This document shows, in pieces, positions 49,388 through 58,211 of a DNA stretch of 64,000 nt. The notes beneath the pieces are model-generated. The model searched no databases. It had not been told where the DNA came from and was given only the letters and a program-made list of their open reading frames with translations. The position numbers were made by a program, and so were the translations under genes. This DNA comes from Salinilacustrithrix flava (lineage in GTDB: Bacteria > Actinomycetota > Acidimicrobiia > Acidimicrobiales > Salinilacustritrichaceae). Every line of letters begins with the position of its first letter. Position 1 is the stretch's first letter. The DNA is taken from assembly GCF_041228405.1 (NCBI RefSeq), contig NZ_CP133888.1, positions 1,674,001 through 1,738,000 of the forward strand, read 5' to 3'.

Positions 49388-50521
49388 ATGACTGACCTCA
49401 CCACAGCCATCTTCGCCGCGAGCACGGTGGAGGCGATCGGCACCGTCATCGCCCTGCTCGCCGTCGTGGCGGTGCTCGTGTACGCGGCGTTCAACGTCCG
49501 CGCCGGGCGCAAGGAGGTGGGCAGCGAGCTCGAGCTGGCCGCCAACCTCAAGCCCTACCTGAACGACGACGAGCTCGAGACCAAGAAGCTCGACCGGGCC
49601 CTCACCGCCGGCCTCGCCGGCCTGGTCCTCGTCGGCGTCGGCCTCCCCGCCTACTGGCTGGGCGAGCCCGGTCGCCACGAGGGTGCCGAGGAGCAGTTCG
49701 CATCGGTCTTCGAGAGCCGGGGTGAGGAGCTCTACACCGAGGGCGCCCAGTGCAACGCCTGCCACGGCCCCGAAGGCGTGGGCGGTGTGGCATCCCACAC
49801 GATCCTGGACGCCGACAACGAGTTCGTCGCCCAGGTCAACTGGGAGTCGCCGGCCCTCGACACCGTGCTGCTCCGCTACGACCGCGACGAGGTGTACTAC
49901 ATCCTCGAGTACGGCCGTCCCTACTCGCCCATGCCCGCCTGGGGCGAGGGCGGTGGTGGCCCGCTCACCGAGCAGCAGCTCGAGAACCTCATCGACTACA
50001 TGGCCTCGATCCAGGTGACCTCCGAGGAGTCCAAGGACGCCGTCGAGTCCCAGCTGCGCGCGCAGCTCGAGCTCGGCGAGGACGCCGACATCGACTACTC
50101 CGACCTCGCCACCGGTGAGGCGCTGTTCAACCTCGGCCAGGACAACGGCTTCGCCGGGGGCGCCTACTCCTGCGGTCGCTGCCACACCCGGGGCTGGTCC
50201 ATCAACGCCGACAGCGCCGCGCCGGAGACTGCCGACCTCGACCCCTACGTCGACTACGAGGACGGCTCGGGTGGCTACGGCCCGTCACTGCAGGGCGGCA
50301 TCATCCCGCGCCAGTTCGCGAACGTCGAGGAGCTCGCCGAGTTCCTGCACGTCGGTGCCGAGCGCGGCGTGCCCTACGGCCTCAACGGCCTGTCCGGCGA
50401 CGGCATGATGCCCGGCTTCGGTGACAACCCGAACACCGAGGAAGCCGAGGACGGGATGATGACCATGGAGATGATCGAGGCCATCGCCCGCTACGTCGAG
50501 TCCCTCGGGGAGGACGACTGA
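49388..50521 (+). CDS. Di-haem membrane cytochrome c
   Basis: 377 residues: two membrane helices (about 13-38 and 72-90), then two cytochrome c domains with haem motifs CNACH at 122-126 and CGRCH at 262-266. Likely axial methionines are in YSPMPAWG and DGMMPGFG. Replaces or supplements cytochrome c1 in this complex. Its TGA overlaps the next ATG by 1 bp. Confidence 0.88.
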   Translation: MTDLTTAIFAASTVEAIGTVIALLAVVAVLVYAAFNVRAGRKEVGSELELAANLKPYLNDDELETKKLDRALTAGLAGLVLVGVGLPAYWLGEPGRHEGAEEQFASVFESRGEELYTEGAQCNACHGPEGVGGVASHTILDADNEFVAQVNWESPALDTVLLRYDRDEVYYILEYGRPYSPMPAWGEGGGGPLTEQQLENLIDYMASIQVTSEESKDAVESQLRAQLELGEDADIDYSDLATGEALFNLGQDNGFAGGAYSCGRCHTRGWSINADSAAPETADLDPYVDYEDGSGGYGPSLQGGIIPRQFANVEELAEFLHVGAERGVPYGLNGLSGDGMMPGFGDNPNTEEAEDGMMTMEMIEAIARYVESLGEDD

Positions 50522-51459
50522 TGCAGACCCTCAACCTGATCGCGGGCATCGCGTTCGACCCCACCATCCGCGGCATCCTCGCCGTGCTCGTCGGCGTCGT
50601 GGTGCTGATGGGCTCGGTGTACCTGCTGCTCGCCACAAACACCGGCAACCGCCTCGGCTTCCTGCTCGCCCTCACCGGCTTCTTCGGCTGGATGGCGATC
50701 ATGGGCTCCATCTGGTGGATCTACGGCATCGGCATGCAGGGCCAGGCCCCCGAGTGGGACGTGGTCGAGTACAACGCCGGCGACGTCGAGCAGGCCGTGA
50801 CCGACAAGGTCACCGAGCTCGAGCTGTCCGACCTGCCCCAGGACGACGACGGCGTCGACTACGAGGCCATGACGACGCTGGCCGAGGAGGACCCCGAGCG
50901 CTTCGCCGAGATCAACGAGCAGTTCGAAGAGGACAGCAACGGCTGGCGCTGGATGCCCGCGTCCGACCCCTCCCGCGGCGAGGCCGAGGCCACCGTGAGC
51001 GATGCGCTGCCCGAGTGCTCCACCTGCAACTTCGGCATCGAAGGCCCGGCCGACTTCCTCGTCCTCGGTGCCTTCGAGGTCGGGGGCAAGGAGGGCCTGC
51101 CCGCCGACCCCAGCCGCTGGGACCGCATCCGCACCCAGATCGTGTCGGCGTTCACCATCAAGAACCCCGAGCGCTACGCCGTGGTCCAGGTCCAGAAGGT
51201 CATCGACCAGACGCCCGAGCCCGGCCAGGCCCCGCCCACGCCCGAGGTCGACCCGGCCGAGCCGGTGATCTCGGTCGTGATGATCCGCGACATCGGCGAC
51301 CGCCGCTTCCCGGCCGCGATGATCACCATCGGCTCCACGCTGATCTTCGCGCTGCTCTGCTGGGTGCTGCACCAGCGTGAGCGGATCCTCGAGTCCAACC
51401 TCGCCCACGCCGAAGCGGTCCGCAACGGCACCGCCGTGCCCAGCGGGGCCACTGCCTGA
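50521..51459 (+). CDS. bc-complex-associated membrane protein, unknown
   Basis: 312 residues: two N-terminal membrane helices (about 18-40 and 44-68), a large extracytoplasmic acidic domain with a Cys pair (PECSTCNFGI), and a C-terminal helix near 275-292 (AAMITIGSTLIFALLCWVLHQRE). No family recognised. Its 1-bp overlap with the di-haem cytochrome and 2-bp gap to nuoA place it firmly in the respiratory operon. Confidence 0.65.
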   Translation: MQTLNLIAGIAFDPTIRGILAVLVGVVVLMGSVYLLLATNTGNRLGFLLALTGFFGWMAIMGSIWWIYGIGMQGQAPEWDVVEYNAGDVEQAVTDKVTELELSDLPQDDDGVDYEAMTTLAEEDPERFAEINEQFEEDSNGWRWMPASDPSRGEAEATVSDALPECSTCNFGIEGPADFLVLGAFEVGGKEGLPADPSRWDRIRTQIVSAFTIKNPERYAVVQVQKVIDQTPEPGQAPPTPEVDPAEPVISVVMIRDIGDRRFPAAMITIGSTLIFALLCWVLHQRERILESNLAHAEAVRNGTAVPSGATA

Positions 51460-51461
51460 TC

Positions 51462-51935
51462 ATGCTGGGCCAGTACCTCCCGCTCGTCGTCTTGATGGTG
51501 CTCGCCGCGGTGTTCGTGGCCGGCAGCCTCGCGACGTCGCGGCTGGTCGCCCCCCAGCGCAAGACGGTGGCCAAGCTGGCGCCCTACGAGTCCGGCATCG
51601 TCCCCACCCGCGAGCCGCCCGAGCGCTTCCCCGTGAAGTTCTTCCTGGTGGCGATGTCGTTCATCGTCTTCGACATCGAGATCATCTTCCTGTTCCCGTG
51701 GGCGACGATCTACCGCCAGCTCGGCGCCTTCGGGCTGTTCGCGATCCTGCTGTTCTCGGCACCGATCGTGATCTCGCTGGCCTATGAGTTCAGCCGCGGC
51801 GCCCTCGACTGGGGGCCGGGTCGCCGGCGCGATCCCCTCGACGCAGGCATCGTGTCCCCGGAGCGCACCGCCGCATCCACCGTGCGTCGGGTCGGCCTCG
51901 AGGGCCGTCCCGCCAGCACGTCCGAAGTCGCCTGA
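51462..51935 (+). CDS. nuoA: NADH-quinone oxidoreductase subunit A
   Basis: 157 residues, three membrane helices, signature YESGIVPTREPPERFPVKFFLVAMSFIVFDIEIIFLFPWA. The C-terminal tail of about 35 residues is longer than usual. It begins 2 bp after the bc-operon gene, so complex I genes continue directly from the bc genes. Confidence 0.93.
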   Translation: MLGQYLPLVVLMVLAAVFVAGSLATSRLVAPQRKTVAKLAPYESGIVPTREPPERFPVKFFLVAMSFIVFDIEIIFLFPWATIYRQLGAFGLFAILLFSAPIVISLAYEFSRGALDWGPGRRRDPLDAGIVSPERTAASTVRRVGLEGRPASTSEVA

Positions 51936-51961
51936 CCGAAGAGCCGAGAGAGGAGTCCCCC

Positions 51962-52564
51962 ATGGGGTGGCAGCTCGACAAGGGCCTCGAAGGGCTCGAT
52001 CACAACGTGCTCACCGGACGGGTGGAGGACCTGGTCCAGTGGGCCCGCAAGTCCAGCATGTGGCCGGCCACGTTCGGCCTCGCCTGCTGCGCCATCGAGA
52101 TGATGGCCGCCGGCGGCGCGCACTACGACATGTCCCGCTTCGGCATGGAGGTGTTCCGCGCCTCGCCCCGCCAGGCCGACCTCATGATCGTCGCCGGCCG
52201 GGTCAGCCAGAAGATGGCCCCGGTGCTGCGCAACGTCTACGACCAGATGATGGAGCCCAAGTGGGTGCTGTCCATGGGCGTCTGCGCCAGCTCCGGCGGC
52301 ATGTTCAACAACTACGCCATCGTCCAGGGCGTGGACCAGATCGTCCCGGTCGACGCCTACGCGCCGGGGTGCCCCCCGGGCCCCGAGACCCTGATCCACG
52401 CGATCAACACGATCCACGACAAGATCCAGAGCGGCGAGCTGCTCCGGCGCCGGACCGAGAGCGGCGGCGGCGCCGGCGTCCAGCTGCCCCAGCTCGACGG
52501 CCAGGGTGCCGAGGGCAGTCGCCCGGTCGGCACGCCCGTCGTCCTCGGGGAGGCCCGGTCGTGA
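51962..52564 (+). CDS. nuoB: NADH-quinone oxidoreductase subunit B
   Basis: 200 residues with the N2 cluster ligands: GLACCAIEMMA (tandem Cys), MGVCASSGGMFNNYA and YAPGCPPGPE. N2 passes electrons to quinone. AGAGGAG upstream; the stop overlaps the nuoC GTG (GTGA). Confidence 0.95.
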   Translation: MGWQLDKGLEGLDHNVLTGRVEDLVQWARKSSMWPATFGLACCAIEMMAAGGAHYDMSRFGMEVFRASPRQADLMIVAGRVSQKMAPVLRNVYDQMMEPKWVLSMGVCASSGGMFNNYAIVQGVDQIVPVDAYAPGCPPGPETLIHAINTIHDKIQSGELLRRRTESGGGAGVQLPQLDGQGAEGSRPVGTPVVLGEARS

Positions 52565-53106
52565 GCGACGCCACGCCCGCCACCGAGGAGCACGACGAGG
52601 TCGTCGACGACACCAGCCCCGAGCCCGAGCAGCTCTACGGCCAGTCCGTCACGTGGTCCCGCGGCCAGGCCGTGCTCCACGTCGACCGCGACCAGCTCCA
52701 GGACGTCGTGCGCAGCCTGCGCGACGACGAGGGCTTCAACGTCTGCATCGACGTCACCGCCGTCGACTACCTGACCTACGAGGCCCCCCGCGACATGCCG
52801 GCCGGCGACGACGCCGAGCGCTTCGAGGTCGTGGTCAACCTGCTCAGCCACGAGCACCGGAGCCGGGTCCGCATCCGGGTGCAGGTGCCCGAGCACGACC
52901 CGTCCTGCCCCACCCTCTTCGACATCCACCCGGGCACCGAGGCCTTCGAGCGCGAGGCCTACGACATGTTCGGCATCCGCTTCGACGGCCACCCCGACCT
53001 GAGCCGCATCCTGATGCCGGAGGAGTGGGAGGGCCACCCGCTGCGCAAGGACTACGCCGTGGGCCGGATCCCCGTGCAGTTCAAGGGCGTGGTGAACGAG
53101 CGATGA
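52561..53106 (+). CDS. nuoC: NADH-quinone oxidoreductase subunit C
   Basis: 181 residues with an acidic N-terminus and the 30-kDa-subunit signature EREAYDMFGIRFDGHPDLSRILMPEEWEGHPLRKDY. GTG start at 52561; the stop overlaps nuoD (ATGA). Confidence 0.94.
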   Translation: MSDATPATEEHDEVVDDTSPEPEQLYGQSVTWSRGQAVLHVDRDQLQDVVRSLRDDEGFNVCIDVTAVDYLTYEAPRDMPAGDDAERFEVVVNLLSHEHRSRVRIRVQVPEHDPSCPTLFDIHPGTEAFEREAYDMFGIRFDGHPDLSRILMPEEWEGHPLRKDYAVGRIPVQFKGVVNER

Positions 53107-54437
53107 GCATGTCGAGCGAGACCGAGATGGCCTTCACCAACGAGGGCAGCCAGGAGCTGTCGGCCCGCGGGTCGGGCACCGCCGCCGAGCTGCTCCGCGA
53201 GCTCGGCGCCACCTTGCGCATGACGGAGGCCGAAGCGGCCGCCCTCGTGGGTGAGGAGGCCGAAGAGGGCTCGACCATGATCATCAACATGGGTCCGCAG
53301 CACCCGTCCACCCACGGGGTGCTGCGCCTCATGCTGGAGCTCGAGGGCGAGCGCGTCCTGCGCACCAAGACGATCATCGGGTACCTCCACACCGGCATGG
53401 AGAAGACCGGCGAGGACCTCACCTTCCTGCAGGGCCCCACCAACGTGACCCGCATGGACTACGCGGCCCCGCTGTTCAACGAGCTGGTGTTCTCCCTCGC
53501 CACCGAGAAGCTGCTCGGCATCGACGAGGACATCCCCGAGCGGGCCCAGTGGATCCGGATGCTCATGTGCGAGCTGAACCGGATGACCTCCCACCTGCTG
53601 TTCATGGCCACCAACGGCATGGACGTCGGCGCGGTCGGGATGATGATCTACGGCTGGCGCGAGCGCGAGGAGGGCCTGCGCCTGCTCGAGAAGATCACCG
53701 GCCTGCGGATGAACCACAACTTCATCCGCCCCGGCGGCGTCGCCGCCGACCTGCCCGACGGCTGGCGCGACGACGTCCTCCACCTGCTCGACTACCTGCC
53801 CGACCAGCTCGACGAGTTCGACACGTTGCTCACCGGCCAGCCGATCTACCGGGAGCGCCTCCAGGGCGTCGGGGTCATCACCCAGCAGGAGGCCATCGCC
53901 CTCGGCGCCACCGGCCCGGTGCTGCGCTCGACCGGCCTCGCCCGCGACCTGCGCAAGGACGAGCCCTACCTGCGCTACGACCAGGTCGACTTCGACGTGC
54001 TCGTGGGCACCTACGGCGACAGCTTCGACCGCTACGCCATCCGGCTCAACGAGATCCGCGAGTCGATGAAGATCGTCCGCCAGATCCTGGACCGCATGCC
54101 CTCGGGCGACTACCGGATCCAGGACAAGAAGGTCACCCCGCCACCGCGCGCTCGCATCGACGAGTCCATGGAGGCCCTGATCCACCACTTCAAGATCTTC
54201 ACCGAGGGCTTCAAGGTGCCCGCCGGCGAGGTCTACGTGCCGGTGGAGAGCCCCCGGGGGGAGCTGGGCTGCTACCTGGTCTCCGACGGCTCGTCGAAGC
54301 CGTACCGGATGCACATCTCCGGGCCCAGCTTCCGCAACCTGCAGACGCTGCCCCACATGATGCGCGACGGCCTCATCGCTGACGGCGTGATGATCATCTC
54401 CTCGGTCGACCCGATCATGGGCGAGGTCGACCGCTAG
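53103..54437 (+). CDS. nuoD: NADH-quinone oxidoreductase subunit D
   Basis: 444 residues: INMGPQHPSTHGVLRLMLELEGE, IGYLHTGMEKTGE, ELNRMTSHLLF and the C-terminal GPSFRNLQTLPHMMRDGLIADGVMIISSVDPIMGEVDR with the quinone-site Asp. About 50 residues longer at the N-terminus than the bacterial norm. Last gene of the nuoABCD group; a 71-bp gap with a promoter follows. Confidence 0.95.
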   Translation: MSMSSETEMAFTNEGSQELSARGSGTAAELLRELGATLRMTEAEAAALVGEEAEEGSTMIINMGPQHPSTHGVLRLMLELEGERVLRTKTIIGYLHTGMEKTGEDLTFLQGPTNVTRMDYAAPLFNELVFSLATEKLLGIDEDIPERAQWIRMLMCELNRMTSHLLFMATNGMDVGAVGMMIYGWREREEGLRLLEKITGLRMNHNFIRPGGVAADLPDGWRDDVLHLLDYLPDQLDEFDTLLTGQPIYRERLQGVGVITQQEAIALGATGPVLRSTGLARDLRKDEPYLRYDQVDFDVLVGTYGDSFDRYAIRLNEIRESMKIVRQILDRMPSGDYRIQDKKVTPPPRARIDESMEALIHHFKIFTEGFKVPAGEVYVPVESPRGELGCYLVSDGSSKPYRMHISGPSFRNLQTLPHMMRDGLIADGVMIISSVDPIMGEVDR

Positions 54438-54469
54438 ATATTCGGGCGGTGGCGGGCGATGTGTCCGCT

Positions 54470-54475
54470 TAGGGT
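54470..54475 (+). promoter_or_regulatory. -10 box for the ABC exporter pair
   Basis: TAGGGT, 33 bp before the ATG at 54509, with GGGAGGAGG as ribosome binding site. It suggests the exporter genes have their own promoter after nuoD. Confidence 0.45.
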
Positions 54476-54508
54476 CCTCGCCGGGCGACGGAGTCCGGGA
54501 GGAGGACC

Positions 54509-56281
54509 ATGTCGGGAGCACATGCGCGCGTCCGCCACCCGGCGAGCGCCAACCTCCGCCGGGTCGGCCCCTACTTCGCGCCGCACCGGGGACGGATGTG
54601 GTTCGTCGGGCTGTCGGCGGTGGTGTCGATCGCCGCCGGCCTGAGCACGCCGCTGATCGCCAAGGCCGTCATCGACGGCCCCATCGCCCGCGGGGACAAG
54701 GGCGGCATCGTGCCCTGGGTCGTCCTCGCCGTCGTCCTCGGCCTCGTCGAGACCGGCCTCGCCCACATCCGGCGCATCCACCTCGCGGTGGCGGCGATGG
54801 ACGTCGAGACCAACCTGCGCAACGACCTCTACCGGCACCTGCAGCGCCTCGACGTCGGCTTCCACGATCGATGGCAGTCCGGCCAGCTGCTGTCCCGGGC
54901 GACCAGCGACATCGCCACCATCCGGCGCTTCACCGCCTTCGGGGCCGTGTTCCTCCTCATCATCAGCCTCGAGGTCGTCGCCATCTTCGGCCTCCTCCTC
55001 AGCCTGTACTGGCCCCTCGCCATCGTGGCCGGGGCCTTCGCCGTCCCGGTCCTCGTTCTGTGCGCCCGGTTCGAGGCCCAGTACACCGCCATGGTCCGCC
55101 GCATCCAGGACGAGACCGGCGACATGACGACCGAGATCGAGGAGGCGGCCAAGGGCATCGGCGTCATCAAGGCCTTCGGCCGGGCCCACTACGCCTTCGA
55201 CCGCTACGACGTCCACGTCCGCCGGCTGCACGCGTCCCAGATGGAGCGGATCGGGCTGCACACCAAGTTCGTGTGGCTGCTCGGCATCGTCCCGAACCTG
55301 ATCCTGGTCGTCACCATGCTCGCCGGCGTGCTCGCCGTCGGCTCGGGTGACCTCACCCTCGGCGGCCTGTTCGCGTTCGTCTCCTACGTGCTGATCCTGG
55401 TGTTCCCCCTCGAGGCGCTGGGGTGGATCCTCGCCATGGCCCAGGAGGCCATGACCGCGGCCGACCGGGTCTACGACGTGCTCGACACCCCACCGGTCGT
55501 CGACGACCGCCCCGGCGCGACCGACCTGCCCGAGGTGCGCGGGCACATCCGCTTCGAGGGCGTCCGCTTCGCCTACGACGCGGGCCGCGAGGTGCTGCGG
55601 GGCGTCGACCTGGAGATCGCGCCGGGGGAGACGCTGGCCCTCGTGGGACCCACCGGCTCGGGCAAGAGCACGCTCGCCATGCTGATCACCCGCCTGCACG
55701 ACCCCACCGCCGGTCGGGTCACCGTCGACGGCCACGACCTGCGCGACGTCACCCTGGCGAGCCTGCGCGGCCAGGTCAGCGTGGCCTTCGAGGAGGCCAC
55801 CCTCTTCTCGGCCAGCGTCCGCGAGAACCTGCGCATCGGCCTCCCCGGTGCCACCGACGCCGACATCGACGCCGCCCTCGACGTCGCCCGGGCCGGCTTC
55901 GCCCACGACCTCCCGTGGGGCCTGGACACCCGCATCGGCGAGCAGGGCATGACCCTGTCGGGCGGCCAGCGCCAGCGCCTGGCCCTGGCCCGGGCCGTGA
56001 TCGCCCGCCCGCGCATCCTGGTGCTGGACGACCCGCTCTCCGCCCTCGACGTGCACACCGAGGCCGAGGTCGAGCACCGGCTCCGCCCGCTGCTGGCCGA
56101 CCGCACCGCGCTCGTGGTCGTGCACCGACCCTCCACCATCGCCCTCGCCGACCGGGCCGCGCTGCTGGTCGATGGCCTGATCGTGGCCACGGGCACCCAC
56201 ACCGAGCTCCTCGCCACCGAGCCCCGCTACCGGGAGATCCTCGCCCAGGCCGCCGACGACGAGGAAGGGGTGCGCGCGTGA
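54509..56281 (+). CDS. ABC exporter half-transporter, non-canonical ATPase site
   Basis: 590 residues: six-helix exporter domain (about 25-320), then the ATPase domain with Walker A GPTGSGKST, signature TLSGGQRQRLALARAV and Walker B VLVLDDPLSALD. Asp508 replaces the catalytic Glu, as in the degenerate site of heterodimeric exporters such as TM287/288, LmrCD and BmrCD. It forms a pair with the next gene (GTGA overlap). Substrate unknown: drug-like compounds, lipids and peptides are all possible. Confidence 0.87.
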   Translation: MSGAHARVRHPASANLRRVGPYFAPHRGRMWFVGLSAVVSIAAGLSTPLIAKAVIDGPIARGDKGGIVPWVVLAVVLGLVETGLAHIRRIHLAVAAMDVETNLRNDLYRHLQRLDVGFHDRWQSGQLLSRATSDIATIRRFTAFGAVFLLIISLEVVAIFGLLLSLYWPLAIVAGAFAVPVLVLCARFEAQYTAMVRRIQDETGDMTTEIEEAAKGIGVIKAFGRAHYAFDRYDVHVRRLHASQMERIGLHTKFVWLLGIVPNLILVVTMLAGVLAVGSGDLTLGGLFAFVSYVLILVFPLEALGWILAMAQEAMTAADRVYDVLDTPPVVDDRPGATDLPEVRGHIRFEGVRFAYDAGREVLRGVDLEIAPGETLALVGPTGSGKSTLAMLITRLHDPTAGRVTVDGHDLRDVTLASLRGQVSVAFEEATLFSASVRENLRIGLPGATDADIDAALDVARAGFAHDLPWGLDTRIGEQGMTLSGGQRQRLALARAVIARPRILVLDDPLSALDVHTEAEVEHRLRPLLADRTALVVVHRPSTIALADRAALLVDGLIVATGTHTELLATEPRYREILAQAADDEEGVRA

Positions 56282-58182
56282 CCCTCCACCCCCTCGAGGA
56301 CGAAGGCCACGAGCACGACCCGGTCGGCATCGACCTGGTCGGGACCGATACGACGGGCGACGAGGTCATCGACTCCTGGCGCGGTGTGGCCGCCGAGGAC
56401 GTCGACGACGTGGAGGGCGGCCTCGCCACCCTGCTGCGAGCCCGCAGCCGGCACCTGCTGGGCTCGCTGATCGCGCCGCACCGTCGGGCGATGGGGTGGG
56501 CCACCGCCCTGATCGCGGTGAACATGGTTGCCCACCTGTCGGGCCCGTGGTTCGTGGGCCAGGCCATCGACGAGGGCATCCCCCCGCTGCTCGAGGGCGG
56601 CAGCGGGTCCCTGCGCCCCCTCCTCACGGTCGTCACCGGCTACCTCGTGGCGACGGTGGTCGCCGCCGCCACCTTCAACGCCTTCCTGCTCGTGTCGGGC
56701 CGCATCGGCCAGGACGTCATCGTCGACATCCGCCGGCGCCTGTCGCAGCACTTCGCCGCGCTCAGCCTGAGCTTCCACCAGCGCTACACGTCGGGCCGGG
56801 TGATCTCCCGCCAGACCAGCGACGTCGACGCCATCGCCGAGCTGCTCGGGCACGGGCTGCTCCAGCTCACCACCTCGTCGCTGACCCTCGCCGGCATCAC
56901 GATCATCCTCGTCGTCCTCGATCCGCTGCTGGCCCTGGCATCGCTGTCCGTGGTGCCCGTGCTGTGGCTGCTGACCCGCTGGTTCCGCCACCACTCCGAG
57001 CGGGCCTACCGGGCGACCCGCGAGGCCATCGCCCTGGTCATCGTCCACTTCGTGGAGTCCCTCGGAGGCATCCAGGCCGTGCAGTCGTTCCGGCGGGAGC
57101 GGCGCAACCAGGAGATCTTCGAGGACCTCGACGGCCGCTACCGCGACGCCAACGTGTGGTCGGCCCGGCTCGCCGCCATCTACGGGCCGGGCGTGCAGCT
57201 CGCCGGCCGGGTCACGGTGGCCGTCGTGCTGCTCTACGGCGGGAGCCGGGTGGTCGACGGCGCCATCGAGATCGGCGTGCTCGCCTCCTTCGTGCTCTAC
57301 CTCCGCCGGTTCTTCGAGCCGATGCAGGAGCTGAGCCAGTTCTACAACCTGTTCCAGGCGGCGGCCGCGGCCACCGAGAAGCTGTCCGGGGTCCTCGACG
57401 AGGAGCCCACGGTCGCACCTCCGGTCGACCCGGTGCCCCTGCCCGAGGCCGCCGGCGCCATCACGTTCGGCGGGGTGCGCTTCGCCTACGGCGACGAGGT
57501 CGTCCTCCACGACCTCGACCTCGTCGTGCCGGCCGGGCAGACGGTGGCCGTCGTGGGCCAGACGGGCGCGGGCAAGTCCACCATCGCCCGGCTCACCGCC
57601 CGGTTCTGGGACCCGACGGCGGGCACCGTCTGCCTCGATGGCGTGCCCCTCACGGACCTCACCGAGGACGACCTGCGTCGGGCGGTGGTCGTGGTCACCC
57701 AGGAGAGCTTCCTGTTCAGCGGCACCGTGGCCGAGAACATCGCATTCGGGCGTCCGGGCGCGAGCCGGGCCGAGATCGAGTCCGCAGCCGAGGCGATCGG
57801 GGCCGACGGCTTCATCCGGGCCCTCCCGCAGGGCTACGACACCGACATCCAGGCCAAGGGGGCCCGCCTGTCGGCCGGACAGCGCCAGCTGCTCGCGTTC
57901 GCCCGGGCCTTCCTCGCCGACCCCGCCGTGCTCATCCTCGACGAGGCCACCAGCTCCCTCGACATCCCGAGCGAGCGCCTCGTCCAGCGGGCGCTGCGCA
58001 CCCTGCTGGCCGACCGGACCGCGATCATCATCGCCCACCGCCTCACGACCGTGGAGATCGCCGACCGCATCCTGGTGGTCGACGACGGCCGCATCGTCGA
58101 GGACGGCACGCCGGCGGACCTGCGCACCGGGGCCGGCGCCTACGGCGACCTCCACCGGGCGTGGCTGGACTCGCTGATCTAG
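56278..58182 (+). CDS. ABC exporter half-transporter, catalytic partner
   Basis: 634 residues: an acidic N-terminal extension of about 55 residues, six membrane helices, and the ATPase domain with Walker A GQTGAGKST, signature RLSAGQRQLLAFARA (SAGQ instead of SGGQ) and Walker B VLILDEATSSLD with catalytic Glu556 intact. Its altered signature would face the non-canonical site of the partner, so the asymmetry is as expected of a heterodimer. GTG start at 56278. Confidence 0.87.
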   Translation: MTLHPLEDEGHEHDPVGIDLVGTDTTGDEVIDSWRGVAAEDVDDVEGGLATLLRARSRHLLGSLIAPHRRAMGWATALIAVNMVAHLSGPWFVGQAIDEGIPPLLEGGSGSLRPLLTVVTGYLVATVVAAATFNAFLLVSGRIGQDVIVDIRRRLSQHFAALSLSFHQRYTSGRVISRQTSDVDAIAELLGHGLLQLTTSSLTLAGITIILVVLDPLLALASLSVVPVLWLLTRWFRHHSERAYRATREAIALVIVHFVESLGGIQAVQSFRRERRNQEIFEDLDGRYRDANVWSARLAAIYGPGVQLAGRVTVAVVLLYGGSRVVDGAIEIGVLASFVLYLRRFFEPMQELSQFYNLFQAAAAATEKLSGVLDEEPTVAPPVDPVPLPEAAGAITFGGVRFAYGDEVVLHDLDLVVPAGQTVAVVGQTGAGKSTIARLTARFWDPTAGTVCLDGVPLTDLTEDDLRRAVVVVTQESFLFSGTVAENIAFGRPGASRAEIESAAEAIGADGFIRALPQGYDTDIQAKGARLSAGQRQLLAFARAFLADPAVLILDEATSSLDIPSERLVQRALRTLLADRTAIIIAHRLTTVEIADRILVVDDGRIVEDGTPADLRTGAGAYGDLHRAWLDSLI

Positions 58183-58198
58183 GCAGCTGGGGCACCGC

Positions 58199-58204
58199 TA
58201 CGGT
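58199..58204 (+). promoter_or_regulatory. -10 box of the rhodanese gene (leaderless type)
   Basis: TACGGT, 7 bp before the GTG at 58212 and 16 bp after the exporter stop. Same hexamer as the tRNA-Lys and LLM-oxidoreductase boxes. Confidence 0.5.
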
Positions 58205-58211
58205 CTGGTCC

